A stretch of 64,000 nt of DNA from Icerya purchasi (taxonomy: Eukaryota; Arthropoda; Insecta; Hemiptera; Monophlebidae): assembly GCA_039619475.1 (NCBI GenBank), contig CM077116.1, positions 385,850,760-385,914,759 on the forward strand, written 5' to 3'. Below, piece by piece: positions 1 to 13,020 of the stretch; position 1 is the first letter of the stretch, and each line of letters begins with the position of its first letter. Below the pieces are notes generated by a model. It worked only from the letters and a program-made list of their open reading frames with translations, was not told the DNA's origin and did not search any database. The translations under genes and the position numbers were made by a program.

Positions 1-162
1 TCAATAATAAACTACTTCTACCAATACCGTGCTTTTTATCTGTAGACATGTATTTTTTTTCTGTAAATGGTATTACGAGCAAGCCATCTAAAAATTATTG
101 AACGAGAAAGGAAGAGTTCGAATAATAATTCCTGCCCCTATGAGCGAAAGCTATGTTCTGTT
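1..162. other. Unassigned AT-rich intronic DNA
   Basis: I see no coding pattern or repeat here. Confidence 0.4.
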
Positions 163-235
163 TTATATCATAACTCAGCCCTTCGTGCCTTGCAAGGGGC
201 TCCGAAATGCTGCTTGCATTATATAAAATGCACAA
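163..235 (+). repeat. Diverged end of the TA-microsatellite-associated repeat family
   Basis: Next to an AT-rich tract the sequence reads AACTCAGCCCTTCGTGCC and then the palindromic core CCTTGCAAGG. This closely resembles the end at 35824-35855 (ACTCAGCCGTCCGTGCCT) and more loosely the TIR of the element at 33601-34058 (GGCCGTGCAAGGGGC). Only one end is recognisable and the rest has decayed. Confidence 0.4.
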
Positions 236-409
236 AGTGTTAGATCGACGCATTGTTTTCTTTTTCAATATTGCAGGAGCTTTTGATAATCGCAAATGTT
301 CAACCCTTGTTAACGTAATTAAGCGAGTAACTCCGATACCCCTACAGGGCGTTGGGGATTGTGGAATTAAGCTTTTCATCATGTACTAAGCCTAATGAAT
401 CTGAAGAGA

Positions 410-605
410 ATATCAGAGTCGATTCCTCCCTTTCGTTCGGCCGCTTTTACACTTTCCCAGATTTCCCTGGTACCAAATTATATTGCAGGCTAGGTAAACT
501 GAAGAGTGACTTGGATTCGGAACGAGACAACTCCCGAAAAATCCTATAACACCTCTGGTTTGGTAGCCAAGCACCTTAACTACCAGGCTACCGCACTGCT
601 GCCTT
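410..605 (-). repeat. tRNA-derived SINE
   Basis: Read on the minus strand, the head is GCGGTAGCCTGGTAGTTAAG followed by GTGCTTGGCTACCAAACCAGA. This is a degenerate tRNA 5' half with an A-box. About 60 bases on is a B-box-like GTTCCGAATCC. A non-tRNA body follows, containing CCAGGGAAATCTGGGAAAG. No clear poly-A tail or target-site duplication is visible, so the 3' limit is approximate. It is an inactive remnant and not a functional tRNA gene: there is no intact cloverleaf. Confidence 0.55.
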
Positions 606-610
606 TGACA

Positions 611-3600
611 TAATTAAAAAGAATAAATTTAATCCTTATTTAATGTGTTAGGAAACTTTCTGTCGAACATGGTCGCATACCTGAGGTATCAGTTGATAGT
701 CTCAAAACGTGTTGTGATGTTCCTCCTGGTTCTGTTTTGAGATCAACTTTATAAAACTTGTTATTATTGAAAAGTTTAATAATAGCTGTGAACTAATATC
801 GTACGCTAGTGAGCTCTGCCTTATTTTTAACGATGCAGAATACAGCGACTTGAATAAATCAAGCTAATTATAGAATGTTCGGAAAAAAACAATTTAAAAT
901 CTAGGACTTACGTTTTTTGCTTCGAAATTCGGATGCACCGCTGCTTCGAACAACCCAAAAGTCTTCGCATAACAATCTACACGCAATCACTTTTGCATAT
1001 TTCCGCAATAACTTAACATTGCAGAAAAAGATTAAATTTCCATCCGGTCCCTTTATGTTTATTTTCGTTAGTCGTAAATTTATAAATAATATACATGCTT
1101 TCTTTTTATCGGCTGTTCCGCACCTGAAAAATACCCGTCTGACTTTACTGGCACCTACCTGAGTCGTATATTAGCGAGATTAATCGTTTATAGATCTTTT
1201 AATTCCAAATTCGATAGACGTTTTTTCCTAATTTTTCGAAATTAGCACAAACATTTGTCCTCCAAAGAAAAGGAGAAAAAAAAAACGAAAAAGAAAATTC
1301 TTCATAATTTTGCAGATTCTCGGTTGCTTAAAATCGATAAAGTACCACCAACAAGTTCCGAAGATGTCTTCAATTTAGTTCAGAAAAAAAAAAAATCAAA
1401 ATAATGATCAATCTAGTTCATTGATTAACAAAAACAAGAAAAAAAGAGATAAAAGGAGATTACGCCTAACGTTTTCGAGATGTTACGTTTTTATTAGCGA
1501 ACTTAACTTTCGGATGCATTTACGGAAAAGTGTTGGAGCTGTTGATTGTCCCTTGTCGCAAAAATAAAATGAAAGTACCCCAATGAGATAACATTTGGAG
1601 TAGAGCTCGTTGTCTCTAACCAATGAAAGCATTTCGAAATAGTAGCAGGGCGACGGGGAAAGGGTAGAATTGCTAAGTTGTTCTGTTGGGAATAATCGAG
1701 ACAGAACGATATTAAATCGGTAACGGAACGCAACTTTAACAAGCCAAACACACGACAAGGTTTCTTCAAAAAGAAACTTCGGAATCCGTTATAGTTTTAT
1801 TGCTATCCTTTTTTCCTATTATTTACAATTTTATCGTTGTCTACTTTTTATCGTCTCTTTAATATCTATATATCTATATATATATATATCTATATATCGC
1901 GGTATTATCGAAGAGGCGATGCTTTCATACCGTTTATTTCAACCATACCAGTCTGCTAGCATAATAACTGCGCACAAAACCTGTGCATATACGTTGCGTC
2001 ATAGGTATTTGCTGCAAAATCCTCGAACGTTCAAGAAATTTTTTAGGCTTTTCTAGGTTTTTTTTTCCTTTTTTAATTTATATATCAAAAGTATTTCTAC
2101 GAATTGGAAGTTACCCTTCGCAGTCCAACGCGAGAACAGAAGTATTGAAAAAAAGCGGCTGATGATGTACTTCTATGTCTTGCAATTTAAAATTTTATTT
2201 CATACTTACGCGTAAGTTAACTTGTAAACCAACGTTATAAAATGGAGACACGAAAAGCTCAAATTTATAACATACTCGTACCATACGTGTAATTCTTCTG
2301 AAAGGAATGTTTTTGTTACACGCTCAACCGCTACCGGGGGAATTTCACAGCGTGAAAGGTGTTTAAGAATCCGAAACTATCTAAAAAGTGCCGGGAACCT
2401 ATATTTTATTTCTCCAAATTTATCGTCAAACCTCAGTAGGATGACTTTGGCGGTGATGGAGAGATGTTTTCAGTTCACAAAGAACTCTATCCGACACCAT
2501 TATCATCCGGTGGTAATATGGGGCAATGTTTAGCTCTAAGAAATAATGTGGAAAAAATCCAAAACATTCACGAAGTTTCGATTATTTTAAACAAACGTTG
2601 AGTATTAGAGATTTGTTTACGTTATAATATTGGTGCAATGTTAGAAATGTGTAATTTTGAACAGCCTCAGTACTTTACGAACGATGGCATGCAACTAATA
2701 TCGTATTATATAAGTTCATTTCGTGCATCAGAACTGGAAGAAATTAATTTTGTAATTTAAAAGTGGTTCTCTACTCTGTGTTATAAATGATACGGAATAA
2801 TCCACGAAGAGAAATATAATTAAAGATGTACACACTTTTGCTTGAAATGTAACGGTATTCTTTTTTCCTTTTTTGTTATTACGAAGTACTAACGGGGAGA
2901 AATGTTGAAAAAAGGAGCATCGAAAACATGGATGCTATATACCCGTAGTGTGTGTTATACTAAAGTTTCACTAATTTTTTATTTAAAAAAAAAACAAACA
3001 AACAAACAAACAAACAAACAAAAAAACTAGGTAACAGTTCAAAAGACGAAATTTGCAGATAAATGAACGTGTTCTAACTATACTGTATATCATTTCCGTA
3101 GCGACATGAACACGTGCAATGCGTTAATGAAGTAATGCGTTCGAATGTGATTGTGTTACGATTTCCTTGCCGTAGTAAAATTGAAACTAACGAGAAAATC
3201 CGACGAGAAATTACATAAAATATTTCCGAAAATTAATAAATTGAATACTTCCGGCTTGATGTATTACTTCGGCGCTAATTAGTACGGTTTCAAAATTAGA
3301 TTAACGAAAATTATGCACCTTTGCTTTTCAAAGTCAAATTCCCGCATGAATTGTAACACTTTTCTATTTTTAATGATGCACCTACTGCGCAAAAACATAT
3401 TATTTTAGTTATTTTTTATGAAGTTTTTTTTTTGTATTTTTCAAATTTATTTTCATTATTATCATTAGCTTTCTTGCATATTCGCACGCGTCGAGTGCCG
3501 TTCAGATTCTAGCGGCTTTTCTCTTTTTCATTTCTTTTTGAAATATTAATAATTCGGAAAAATATAAAACGGTATTTTAAATATTCGACTAAACGGCTGT

Positions 3601-4565
3601 TTAATTTTATTTATTTTCTCCGTCGCGACTTTAACTAATCTTCTCTCGGTTCAAGGTTTGTCTCCTGACATCGCCGTATTGCCGAACCTGGCTAAATTCA
3701 ACGCTCTTTTATAACCGCGCTGTTCCATAAATTATTTAAGAGCAACTTCATACGGTTTTCTCATTCCCGCACAAGCGGAGTTTCAACGCTGCTCGCTTCT
3801 AGCAACATTCGCGCGAGCAACTTTTAACGAAGCTCGATATCAGTTTCTGACAAATGTAAAGTTTAAAATTTACTCTTTTACTTCGCGCCATCGGTGCATA
3901 ACAAATGTAACCGTTATTTCGCGATGCGTAGAGGTTTTCGGATTTTACAGAGCCTTTAAAAATGACACGAAACTTTCAAGTACGTAACACAAACACAGCT
4001 GAAGAACCCCTCCCCCGGGAATGAATCTACCGCACGAGACGGGAACGATGCAAAATAAACAAATCCGAACGGAACCGACTACTAGGAAGATGCGCCTACA
4101 CTACACTGAACAAATAGAAAATGGCCGCAAATGAGATTTAGATCATCTGTATATATACATTTCGTGCAAGATCTTTTCAAATAGTGATAGGAATTAATAC
4201 GGATGCTGTGTATAACGTCATGATGAACAACGATATTTAATCTTATTTCTGACTCCATACGAACGAACGAACGAAGCGTATCGGACGCGAAAACACGGAC
4301 AAAATTATTACTTCATATACCTCGACAAACGAGTACTGTCGTTAAAATTAGTAGTTCACGGCGGACATTACGAAAAATACGCGCCGTCTTCCAACATTTC
4401 GAAACGTCTATGAATATATTATGTACATCTAGTTGCAACGGAATAATAGGCGTCTAAGCGAACTGAAGAAGCGAATTTCGGAACTGGAAACGCACAGGCA
4501 GCCTAAGGTATAGACAATGTTTCCGGAAGTGTATGTTCATCTTTAAGCGCCTTTGTTACATGCAT

Positions 4566-4631
<66 letters not shown>

Positions 4632-6231
4632 TGGTAAAGTTGAAAAGGGGAACAATCTTTCTCTTGATTTATTCTCTAGGGTCTTCGCGAAATTCATTGT
4701 ATTATTATTCGAAACATTACAATTCATGAGTAAATTTCAGTTATATAGGAATAATACGCATATATTAATGGATTTCACTTTTTCAATAACATTTTTGTAC
4801 TCGTAGTTACGATACGGAACGATATTGTAAACTGGATTATTAAAACATGCGTTGCGTCTTTAATTACTAATGCACAACTGTCGGCTTCAGTATGTGATGT
4901 GCCTGAGAAATAATTAAAGATTTGAACGTCGTTAAATAATCAAAAGTATTACTGCAGAGTGTTATCATGTAACGTATTATTTTATAGGATTTTATTTTAA
5001 TTTGACTGTTTCGACACTGACCAAAAAATTTATGACATTTTTCGAACTTTTACAAAGAGTTTTGTTTTATTTATTCTTTTTTTTACCCATTTTACGTTAC
5101 CTTAGTAATCGCATAGGTTATTACGGCAAATGGCAACTATTGCGGATCAAATGACTAGAACGATATTGTTTTAATGTACCCTAAACATTTGAAAGAGTAT
5201 TGAAGGGTTATTTTTTATGTAAGGGAAAATTTAGATGGACGTGATGAATTCAGAACAGATAAAAAGTGTATAATGGATCGAAGGATAACATGGTTGATAG
5301 GAAAAACGGTAAGTTAACGAAAGTGCGGTTTTTGCGGAAAATCTTGGGACATGTGCCTGATGCTTTTCGAACGGTAAACGACTGAGATATCTCGACGAGA
5401 TAAGTTGCTCGCGAGACCACCAAGACTCAATTAGGGCGGTTAATAGTTCTTGGAAAGTTTATTAGATAGACCAGTGTGACCTCTACTCCAGTTTAGACAG
5501 TATAACTATTTTATATACTGTCTTTTCGTAATTCTTCTGCTTACTATTATTGAACAGTTTTGTAAATATATTGTGTATAAATATATATATATATATATAT
5601 ATTCTTGTAATAACTTTATTATCTATGCATTTCGAATGATTACTATGAATCATAAGTATTTTATTTTTGTTCTTTTTTTCTCGTAATATTAAGATCGTAT
5701 TTTTGTAAATTAAGTTTAGTTCTATGTTAGAATGTGATGAAATTCTATTTTACGTTGCTATTTACGTGATACATATATTTACGGTAGACTTTTTGAATTA
5801 TTGTACAGTATTAAAATTTTCTTTTTCAAATGTTTTTCTGTATTTCTAACCGATATAAAATTACTGCTAAATCATTCGCAAATGTTACATATTGAAAATA
5901 CATCGTAATCCATTGTGCGTAGATAGTGATTTAACTTTTAATGGCGACCGTTTTAAATTACCGGTCTAACTAAAAAAAGATTTCAAATACTATCGACAAT
6001 ATAAAAAAGATGTAATGCGAATTTTAAAAAAATTTATGTTATATATTAGTCGAAATTTTTTGTTTTTTTTTTTACTCTTCGAGGCTGCATTTAACAGATG
6101 GAAAAATTAATAATTTTGCGACACTGGATTCCGTAAGAATATCAAAACTGCTCGGTAACTTCTTCTCGTAATAAAGTTACCAATTTTTAGTTGTAAATTA
6201 CTTTTACTACTTTAACTTTTTTACATTTTAA

Positions 6232-6304
<73 letters not shown>

Positions 6305-6500
6305 AATATATGTATTTATAATTTCAATCAATAAATTGCAAAACCTTTAAATTAATTTTTTTTAAATTTTTAATAATGAACGTTCAATCGGAATTTACAC
6401 GCTTCCATAAGTATTACGGAAAAACTACATCATCTAGGGGTCCAAGAAGTGTCACTATGGCGAAATCTGAAGAATCGAATTTATATATATATTTATTATA
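611..6500. other. Intronic DNA without recognisable genes; several simple repeats
   Basis: There are only short, low-complexity reading frames. Simple repeats include an interrupted TA tract at 1862-1896, (CAAA)n at 2989-3027, a TA/TG tract at 4566-4629, (TA)n at 5577-5602 and an uninterrupted (TA)n of about 67 bases at 6234-6300. The rest looks like unique, AT-rich, non-coding sequence. Confidence 0.5.
6234..6300. repeat. (TA)n microsatellite
   Basis: Perfect TA dinucleotide run of about 67 bases. Several mobile elements in this window abut such tracts. Confidence 0.95.
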
Positions 6501-6509
6501 AATTTGATT

Positions 6510-6749
6510 TTTCAGACCCGCAAAGGGGTAAGCCTCCCTTTCATACTAGTTCATCTATAGTACTTCTAAATTAATTGTTTCCATCGACTACGTCATCCAC
6601 ATCTTTTTCAAACCAATACTAGCCAGTACTTATTTTTTTCTCAAAAATTGCTAAATTGAAAACTGTTCATAAATGCGCCATTAAGACGATGATGATCGTA
6701 ACTGTTCTTTTCACATTACCCCCGTCGTGAGAGTAATCCATCATTTTTT

Positions 6750-6750
<1 letters not shown>
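6510..6750 (+). repeat. Member of the TA-microsatellite-associated repeat family, diverged
   Basis: It lies between two TA tracts (about 6480 and 6751-6782). It carries the family end CCGCAAAGGGG, then after about 70 bases the core ATCGACTACGTCATCC. The loci at 12660-12790 (inverted) and 33301-33410 have the same order and spacing of an end motif followed by a TGACTA(C/T)GTCATTC core. The right half cannot be aligned by eye. Confidence 0.45.
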
Positions 6751-6781
<31 letters not shown>

Positions 6782-7009
6782 TGAACGTATTTAATTTAAA
6801 CGTAACTCTAATAAGCTTTGGAAAATTCATAATCATGTTGATAACAGATAATTTTATAAGTTAAGTAAAAAATATTTTTCATTTAATTTTTTAAAGTTTC
6901 TGTTGCTGCCATAAATAAACGCTTTAAATTTATATTATATTAAATATGAATATTGTTTATCTTCAAAAAAAAAAAGCATATACATTTGTTCCGCGTGTTT
7001 CTCTTTTTT

Positions 7010-7530
7010 GTTTTTTTTTTCATGCTTGTTCACGCATAACTTTTGATTACTTAGACAGATTTTAATATGATTATTCAAAAGTGTGCCCCATGTGACCCTC
7101 TTCGTATATGTGATGCTGATCACATTTTCTTCGAGTGTCCTGCTCTTCTTAATGAACGCTCCCTTTTATACAGCCAGCTCTTAAAATCAGGTTTCCCTGC
7201 GCCCTTCCTCCTTCGTGCTCTCCTTTCCTTCATCTTCTGTGGTGCTAGCACAGCAGTGTTCTTTGTTGCATCCACTTTTGACCGCCTAGCTGTTTAGTTT
7301 TATAGCTTAGCTTTTCATGTTGTTGGGTCAATACCGCTGACGCGCCCATAGTAAGAAGAAAAAATAAAGTGCTCCCCAGCCAGTGGCAGTACCATAAAGC
7401 GCAGATACGCGGTACTTTTTAAAAAAGGTGAAAAAAGAGCGTCTCTTTAAAGAAAATTTTAGTAATGTAACAAACGCTACTGCGGACTGGAGATATAAAG
7501 TAAATATCTTTTGGTTCCAGTAAAATTTCC
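7010..7530 (+). repeat. Older dispersed repeat interrupted by a retroelement fragment
   Basis: The flanks of the RNase H-element fragment at 7075-7372 resemble 11985-12245. On the left both have a T-run followed by ATG(C/T)T(C/T)GTTC(A/G)CGCATAACTT. On the right both have AAAAAA(G/C)GTGAAAAAA followed by a matching stretch of about 50 bases. The second locus lacks the retroelement, so the fragment appears to have inserted into a pre-existing repeat. The repeat itself is unclassified. Confidence 0.45.
7075..7372 (+). pseudogene. 3' fragment of an RNase H-bearing non-LTR retrotransposon (I/R1-type)
   Basis: The reading frame holds the C-terminal zinc-knuckle-like motif CDADHIFFEC, then the hydrophobic tail typical of this family. 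It stops at 7297 and is followed by the conserved 3' terminus GTTGTTGGGTCAATACCGCT. No RT or RNase H core is present, so it is a severely 5'-truncated copy. The same motif occurs as CDADHVFFEC in the copy at 13080-14503. Confidence 0.75.
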
Positions 7531-8734
7531 GGATAATTAAAGAAATATTTATGACACGTCATCGTTACACATTTTTTTTGTTCCGTTTTTTACATATCCA
7601 TTTTAAAAAAAACAATTTTTAATATAAAGTTATACGAGAAAATTAAAATATTACCAATGTTAATTGCCACAAGGATAAATGTAGTTTCCAATATATGAAC
7701 ATTGGAGTCCCCCCTTGAGCGCCATTTCCCATCATTGATGAAGAAATATTACGTGATCATTGCGTGTAAGTTTTGACAAGGTAGGCCATCAGTTTTAGAA
7801 GGATATCATCGATAAGTACTGGTGAGTTACTATTCAATAGTCATTCGAATAAGCGTTGAAACTTATTAGAGACATACTTTTTGAGCTTAATATAACCAGA
7901 AAAAAAATTAGCCAAAAAAATTTTCATTAGAACACGAATGGAAGATATGGTCACGCGAAATTTTAAGAATACTGTTATTTACTGTATGGAAATTTTGATT
8001 CGAATGAAAATAATGAATTTGAGACAAAGTACTATTTATACGCTTAATTCAGACGGAATTATTGATCCGCGATAGAGCTCTCCATGCGATAGTACCAGCA
8101 TTTTAGACTATTATTACCTCTTAAAAGCATTTACCGGAAGAATTGTGAAATCGTTTTTTTTTTTTTTTGTTAAAACGGAAATATCAATATTTACTCTAAC
8201 GATTTAATAAAAATGCGTTAAATAGAAAAAAAAAACTTTTCCGGGCATAAAGATAATATATTTCTCGATAAAATGGGTATTACGATTATTCTCTTAAGGC
8301 AACATTAATATTTTTTTTAAATTCAAATTACAAATTTAAAAACCACATTAAATATTCCTTATTTAACGTAGCAATTACGGAAAGTGTATTATTATTAACT
8401 GTAAAAATTTGGCAATTTTATGTAGCGCGAGACTCTAATAAGTATTAATACTGTTTAAGTTTTCACTGTAAAATTTATTATCCTCTTAGCGAGGTATTGT
8501 TTCTTACTTTTTAAAGAATTTTTTTAAATACTTCGAATAAACCGATATTTTACCTTACAAAAAACTGCGTTAATTAAATCAACTGAAATACTCTTAGTGG
8601 TTTACGAAGTTTATTTGAAGAAACTGTGAAAGCCGCTAATGCTTTACCTGTAATATTATTGTAAAAATTACACTGGGACCGGTTTTTTGGGGTGATACGT
8701 TCCTTTGCCGTTAGGTCTATTATGATTATTATTA

Positions 8735-8773
<39 letters not shown>

Positions 8774-10590
8774 GGGAACAGTCGAAACTTATCGGCCTTT
8801 ACAGGAAAACGAAAGAAAAAACAAAACTAGTTGAAACGTGACTCGTTTGCGCTTTTTTCTCTCCAACACGTTGCTAATGTGCGAACAACCGTGATATTAG
8901 CTATTGATGTGATAATATTGGGTACGTTTCCGCGAGTACTATTAAAGGTGCGAAGAGAAAGAAATATTCGAAAGGAACGGTTTTAAAATTGCTCAATTTT
9001 TGCTGGTGCCAAAATTTATTACGCAGCCGGCAGCACTCGGAGATAATTTTGCATTTTAAACATGCGATTCGGACCAACCGGTTTTGTAAACAATTTCAAA
9101 AGAACAGTGTGTGCTCGAACGAAAAGTATAAATTTCGCCGATAATATCTACTCAGCGTACTTGTTATATATCGTGCAAGAAGGACCGGAAAACTACAGGA
9201 AATACGTTGCCTCGGTTACTTAGTGTTTGGTTAAAATAGCTGTTTGTTCCCTTTTTTCGGAGGAGGGGGTTTCGTTTGTTTTGTTTTTCGTCTTTTTTTT
9301 CCCCTTTCTTTTCGTATTTCTTCCAGTTCCGCCATCATCCTCTATTAATAGCGTTATCATAAAAATGATGAAGCCGCTTGCTCAAGCGAACTTATTTCGA
9401 AATCCGCAATGCTCTCGACGGAGGGTAGACCGAACGAAGAAGCCAGATCTGGCACTGCGGTGCAGAGTGCCAAATTTAACTTGTGTGCCCTTTTCGTGAC
9501 GGCTCTAAGGAAACGTGACTCGAATTGGAAATTCAATTCCATCGCCGGCTACAGCGCGCAAAGGCTGATTACGACATTTTGCAAAAGCTCGTAAAATATT
9601 TCTGATAAAGGAGAAGGATGTTACGAATTACCCCGAGACCGACTTGAAATATTTATAATCGGAGGACCGACTCCCTACACCGACAGGACGAACACTATAC
9701 ATAAATTACCCTGCTTTTTAATTAATTCGCTTCGCGCTTCCCATCACGATCACCTCACTCTCTATGAAGCTTTTCGCCTACTAATCGTTCCCGATGCTGC
9801 AACGTGCCGCGTCCAAACTGAACACCTGGAGAAAGAAAATCGTCTCGACCGCTGGCTTTCGTCACATTTATCGCGATTACATCCCCCCCCACCCCGCCCA
9901 TAATTGGTAACGCTGAAGTTTGAACATTTTTGTACTCGGGCTCCCCGGTTGAACTTTACTACACTACTACAACATTAGTAATTCCGAGAAGGAACACATG
10001 CTGCGAATAGCGCGAATAATAATATGAGGATTTTTAAAATGCGCCATAAATACGGAGTGTTTCGAATGCAATTGCAATTCATTTGTAGTTTATCAGCCAA
10101 CGTTCTCTCCTCCCTTGACACGCCGAACTATCGTGAATAAGCTTAATCAGAACGACGCGATCTTTTTGATTCTCGATCTTTCAGATAGATTTGATGTAAA
10201 AAACGGGGACAGTGTTTAAGCTGCTAACACTTCTTTAGCTATTTGTGATTGTGCACAATCTGGCATCGTTTTTTTTGTTTAATTTTTTTTCGTAAAATAT
10301 TTTTCCGTAGAGGGGGGGGGGTTAAACAATTAAATTCTATCGGAAATGATCGAATTGCGAGAAATGTTCGAAAACAAATTCGCAGTTACGCAAAAAATAC
10401 ATCAATTAATATCTGAGCGTTATTTCCGGGAGAAAAGTTGTGTAAAATTTGATTTCGAATGTGATACGTTTTATGACAACAGTCGTAGATAAATAATTAT
10501 TAGCTATTCCACGCATCACTCTGTTCAGTGACCGGCCGACGAATGCTTTCAACAAAGTCTGTAAAAGCAGTTCCGCACTTTCATCTTTCC
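7386..10590. other. Intronic DNA without recognisable genes
   Basis: Contains an (ATT)n tract at 8720-8772, poly-T runs and ordinary AT-rich sequence. The overlapping short frames around 9227-9594 lie in a slightly less AT-rich patch but show no family motif and no splice-site pair I can support. Confidence 0.45.
8720..8772. repeat. (ATT)n microsatellite
   Basis: Nearly perfect trinucleotide run. Confidence 0.9.
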
Positions 10591-10599
10591 TAAACTCTA

Positions 10600-10687
10600 T
10601 TTCTAATCGTCTCTTTATTTAACCCTTTCCTTAATTTCTGTTGTTGTTGGGTCAATGCCGCTGGCGCGCCTAAAAAAAAAAAAAAAA
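10600..10687 (+). pseudogene. 3'-terminal fragment of the RNase H non-LTR element
   Basis: Carries GTTGTTGGGTCAATGCCGCT GGCGCGCC followed directly by poly-A. This is the same 3' end as the copies at 7322-7350 and 27725-27760. Only the 3' untranslated part is recognisable. Confidence 0.7.
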
Positions 10688-11410
10688 TCGCTCTCGACTC
10701 CCGATAATTTTTTGGCGACATCATCGGTCCTTTTTAAGATGATATTAACTGTTATCAGTGTAAATGGAGTTTTCAACGAAAAATTAAAACGTTTTATCGC
10801 ATAATTTTAAATATACACTATCAAGACGTCGTTTACAAACCGTGGTTGCAAAAGTTTTGTAAAAACCGATGCCAATCGAATCAAACAGTTCAGCACAGAA
10901 GAAAAGCACGATCCCCCCGGTAGCTTCTGAATTATTAAACGAAAAAAAAAAAAAAAAAACAAGCGGTAAATCAATCAGAAATAAAATATAACTCGAAAAG
11001 CTTATTATCTAAAGTACCTTTCGCGTATATGTCATGTCCCTTTTATCTTTTCACGCATTTCAACATTAATCATTCTAATAAACGGATTTGTAGTCTGCAG
11101 CGGGGTTACAGGTAGTGCCGCAGGCCAAAAGTGAGCTATTAGCCGAATCCGAAGGGGTTCCAGTATTTTTACTCCTTTTTAATATGCATTAGCATTCGGT
11201 ATTTAGCTTTAAATTCCATCATTTTCTATTAAGTGACAAATTTTAAAAAACAATTCTGAACAAGATGGAAATATTAAAAGTGTTACTGCTTCAATATCGG
11301 TATATTTTTAAAAAGAAAAACCCAAAGTTATTCTGTAAAGTTCAGTTGTTGCATAAGAATTATCATAATATCTACTTTTATAATTTCAATGTAAAGTGTG
11401 TTATCTTTTT
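10688..11410. other. Unassigned intronic DNA
   Basis: Poly-A runs and AT-rich sequence; no coding pattern seen. Confidence 0.4.
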
Positions 11411-11411
11411 T

Positions 11412-11895
11412 TTTTTTTATTATTATTTATGGGCACGTCAGTACAGGCCATTCACCCAACACAAAAACACAAAAGATTATAGAAGAATAGAAAGGCCCAT
11501 ATGTAGCGACGGGTTATATCAAGAAACAATTAGAGACAGAAGAAATGAAGGCGTCTAACAAAGGAACAGCAGAAGGAGATGGAAAAGCGAGAATGTAGAG
11601 GGCACTGTAAGGAGTAGGGAGACCAAGGCTAAGCAAATTGCAATAAAAGATGGAAATGAAGGAACATTCGAATAGTACTTGCGTCACAGGTGACATTTAA
11701 GGTAGGAGGATGAAAGGGACATAAAGGAGATTGAACAAAAGCAAAGCGGAAACGAGAAACGGGGAGCAGACTATGATTAAAACGAAGGCGAACTATTGGC
11801 AGAACGGCTGATACTGGGAAAGTTGTTAAACCAAGCAAAAGAGGAATTTAGGCTGTAAGGCAAGGTAAAAGGAGTCAGGGTTGGAGAAAAAGGAC
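11412..11895 (-). pseudogene. 3' fragment of the RNase H non-LTR element, frameshifted
   Basis: On the minus strand one frame reads PIVRLRFNHSLLPVSRFRF, matching VIRLRFNYSLLPSSRFRFSL of the 13-14.5 kb copy. A second frame gives LAFPSPSAVPLLDAFISSVS, matching its last residues. A frameshift separates the two near the zinc-knuckle region. The 3' end (GTTGGGTGAATGG, then a purine-rich and T-rich tail at 11409-11431) marks the retroelement terminus. It is 5'-truncated downstream of RNase H. Confidence 0.75.
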
Positions 11896-11984
11896 GGATA
11901 GAGTGGTTATCTTCTTATTGAAAATGATTATTTTTTACTTTTTACCGGCTTCCAAAAAGAAGCAGGTTATTATGTTGTTTTTTT

Positions 11985-12245
11985 TTTCCTTTTCTATTTT
12001 TTTTTTTAATGTTCGTTCGCGCATAACTTATATTCTCATGTGGACCGATTTTATTGATTCCTTGTCGATTAGAAAGTATACCATTCAGCGGTGAGTACTG
12101 ATGAAAATTGGTGAACAAAAACTGAGTGTATTCGTCAAAAAACGTGAAAAAATGTGGTCCCTTTAGATAATTTCTTATTAGTGTAACAGAAGCGATTGAC
12201 CTGAAATACTATAAATTTTTCCAAATTGTCACGGAAATTTAGCTT
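11985..12245 (+). repeat. Second copy of the dispersed repeat at 7010-7530, uninterrupted
   Basis: Shares the motif ATGTTCGTTCGCGCATAACTT after a T-run, and a right-hand block starting AAAAAACGTGAAAAAATG. The intervening ~60 bases align only loosely with the flanks of the retroelement fragment at 7075-7372. Nature unknown. Confidence 0.45.
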
Positions 12246-12317
12246 TGAATATGAGGAGAGCGATTATATATTATCATGATATTACCGTAAAATTGCAGCT
12301 CAGAATAATGAAATCGA

Positions 12318-12420
12318 ATTTTTTTTTTTTTTTTTTTTTTTTGGCACATCAACAGTGGAACTTACCCAATTCAAAGAATTGTACATTTTATAAGGAAAAG
12401 ATTAGAAATTGAGGAGATAA
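12318..12420 (-). pseudogene. 3'-terminal fragment of the RNase H non-LTR element
   Basis: A 20-plus base poly-T (poly-A tail on the minus strand) is followed by GGCACATCAACAGTGGAACT. Read in reverse this is a diverged form of the shared TTGGGTCAATGCC...GCC 3' terminus. No coding part is recognisable. Confidence 0.5.
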
Positions 12421-12659
12421 AGAAGGCTAATTGTACTTATGGAACGTTTTCGGTTCTAACCGCCATCAACAGCTGATAGCAGAAACTTACGAGGTATATT
12501 TAAAAAAAAAAACAAGTTAAATATACAATATTAATAACCACTACATTTTTAACCCCCAGGGTACACTACATTTTTTGTCCCACAATTATGTTCCGTTACT
12601 TTATGTAAGATAACAGAGGTTAAATGATGTGTTGTACCATTGCTAAATTCTTTTTTTTT

Positions 12660-12800
12660 TTTAATAAAAGTATGAATGACGTAGTCATGTGAAAACTATT
12701 TTTTTTTTTAAGTAATTTTAAAAGCAAATAGATTGGTGGTCAAAAAAAGGGTTTGCTCCTTTGCGAAGCCCAAATGGTTAAGTCATATATATATATAAAA
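12660..12800 (-). repeat. Half-element of the TA-microsatellite-associated family
   Basis: Read on the minus strand away from the TA array it gives GGGCTTCGCAAAGGAGC, a gap of about 70 bases, then TTTTCACATGACTACGTCAT. This is the order seen at 33301-33410 on the + strand and at 6510-6610. The element end sits immediately beside (TA)n. Confidence 0.5.
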
Positions 12801-12817
12801 ATAAATAAAAATGTATG

Positions 12818-12856
<39 letters not shown>

Positions 12857-12880
12857 GTGTATATATATATATATATATAA
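12788..12880. repeat. (TA)n / (TG) microsatellite
   Basis: Interrupted TA array. The reading frames with alternating Ile/Tyr across it are artefacts of the repeat. Confidence 0.9.
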
Positions 12881-13020
12881 AACAAATTGGCTTATGTGGG
12901 AATTCCTAGCATGTGTTAATAAATGGAATTTAAAGAACAAAGACAGTTTTAGGAAAAACTCGCAGAAGATGGGAAATTCGGAATAGGTTTTAAAATGACC
13001 TTACATTAGTCTTTTTATCT

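Noticed and set aside
410..605. Functional tRNA gene
   Set aside because: Promoter-box remnants are present, but no cloverleaf with intact stems can be drawn.
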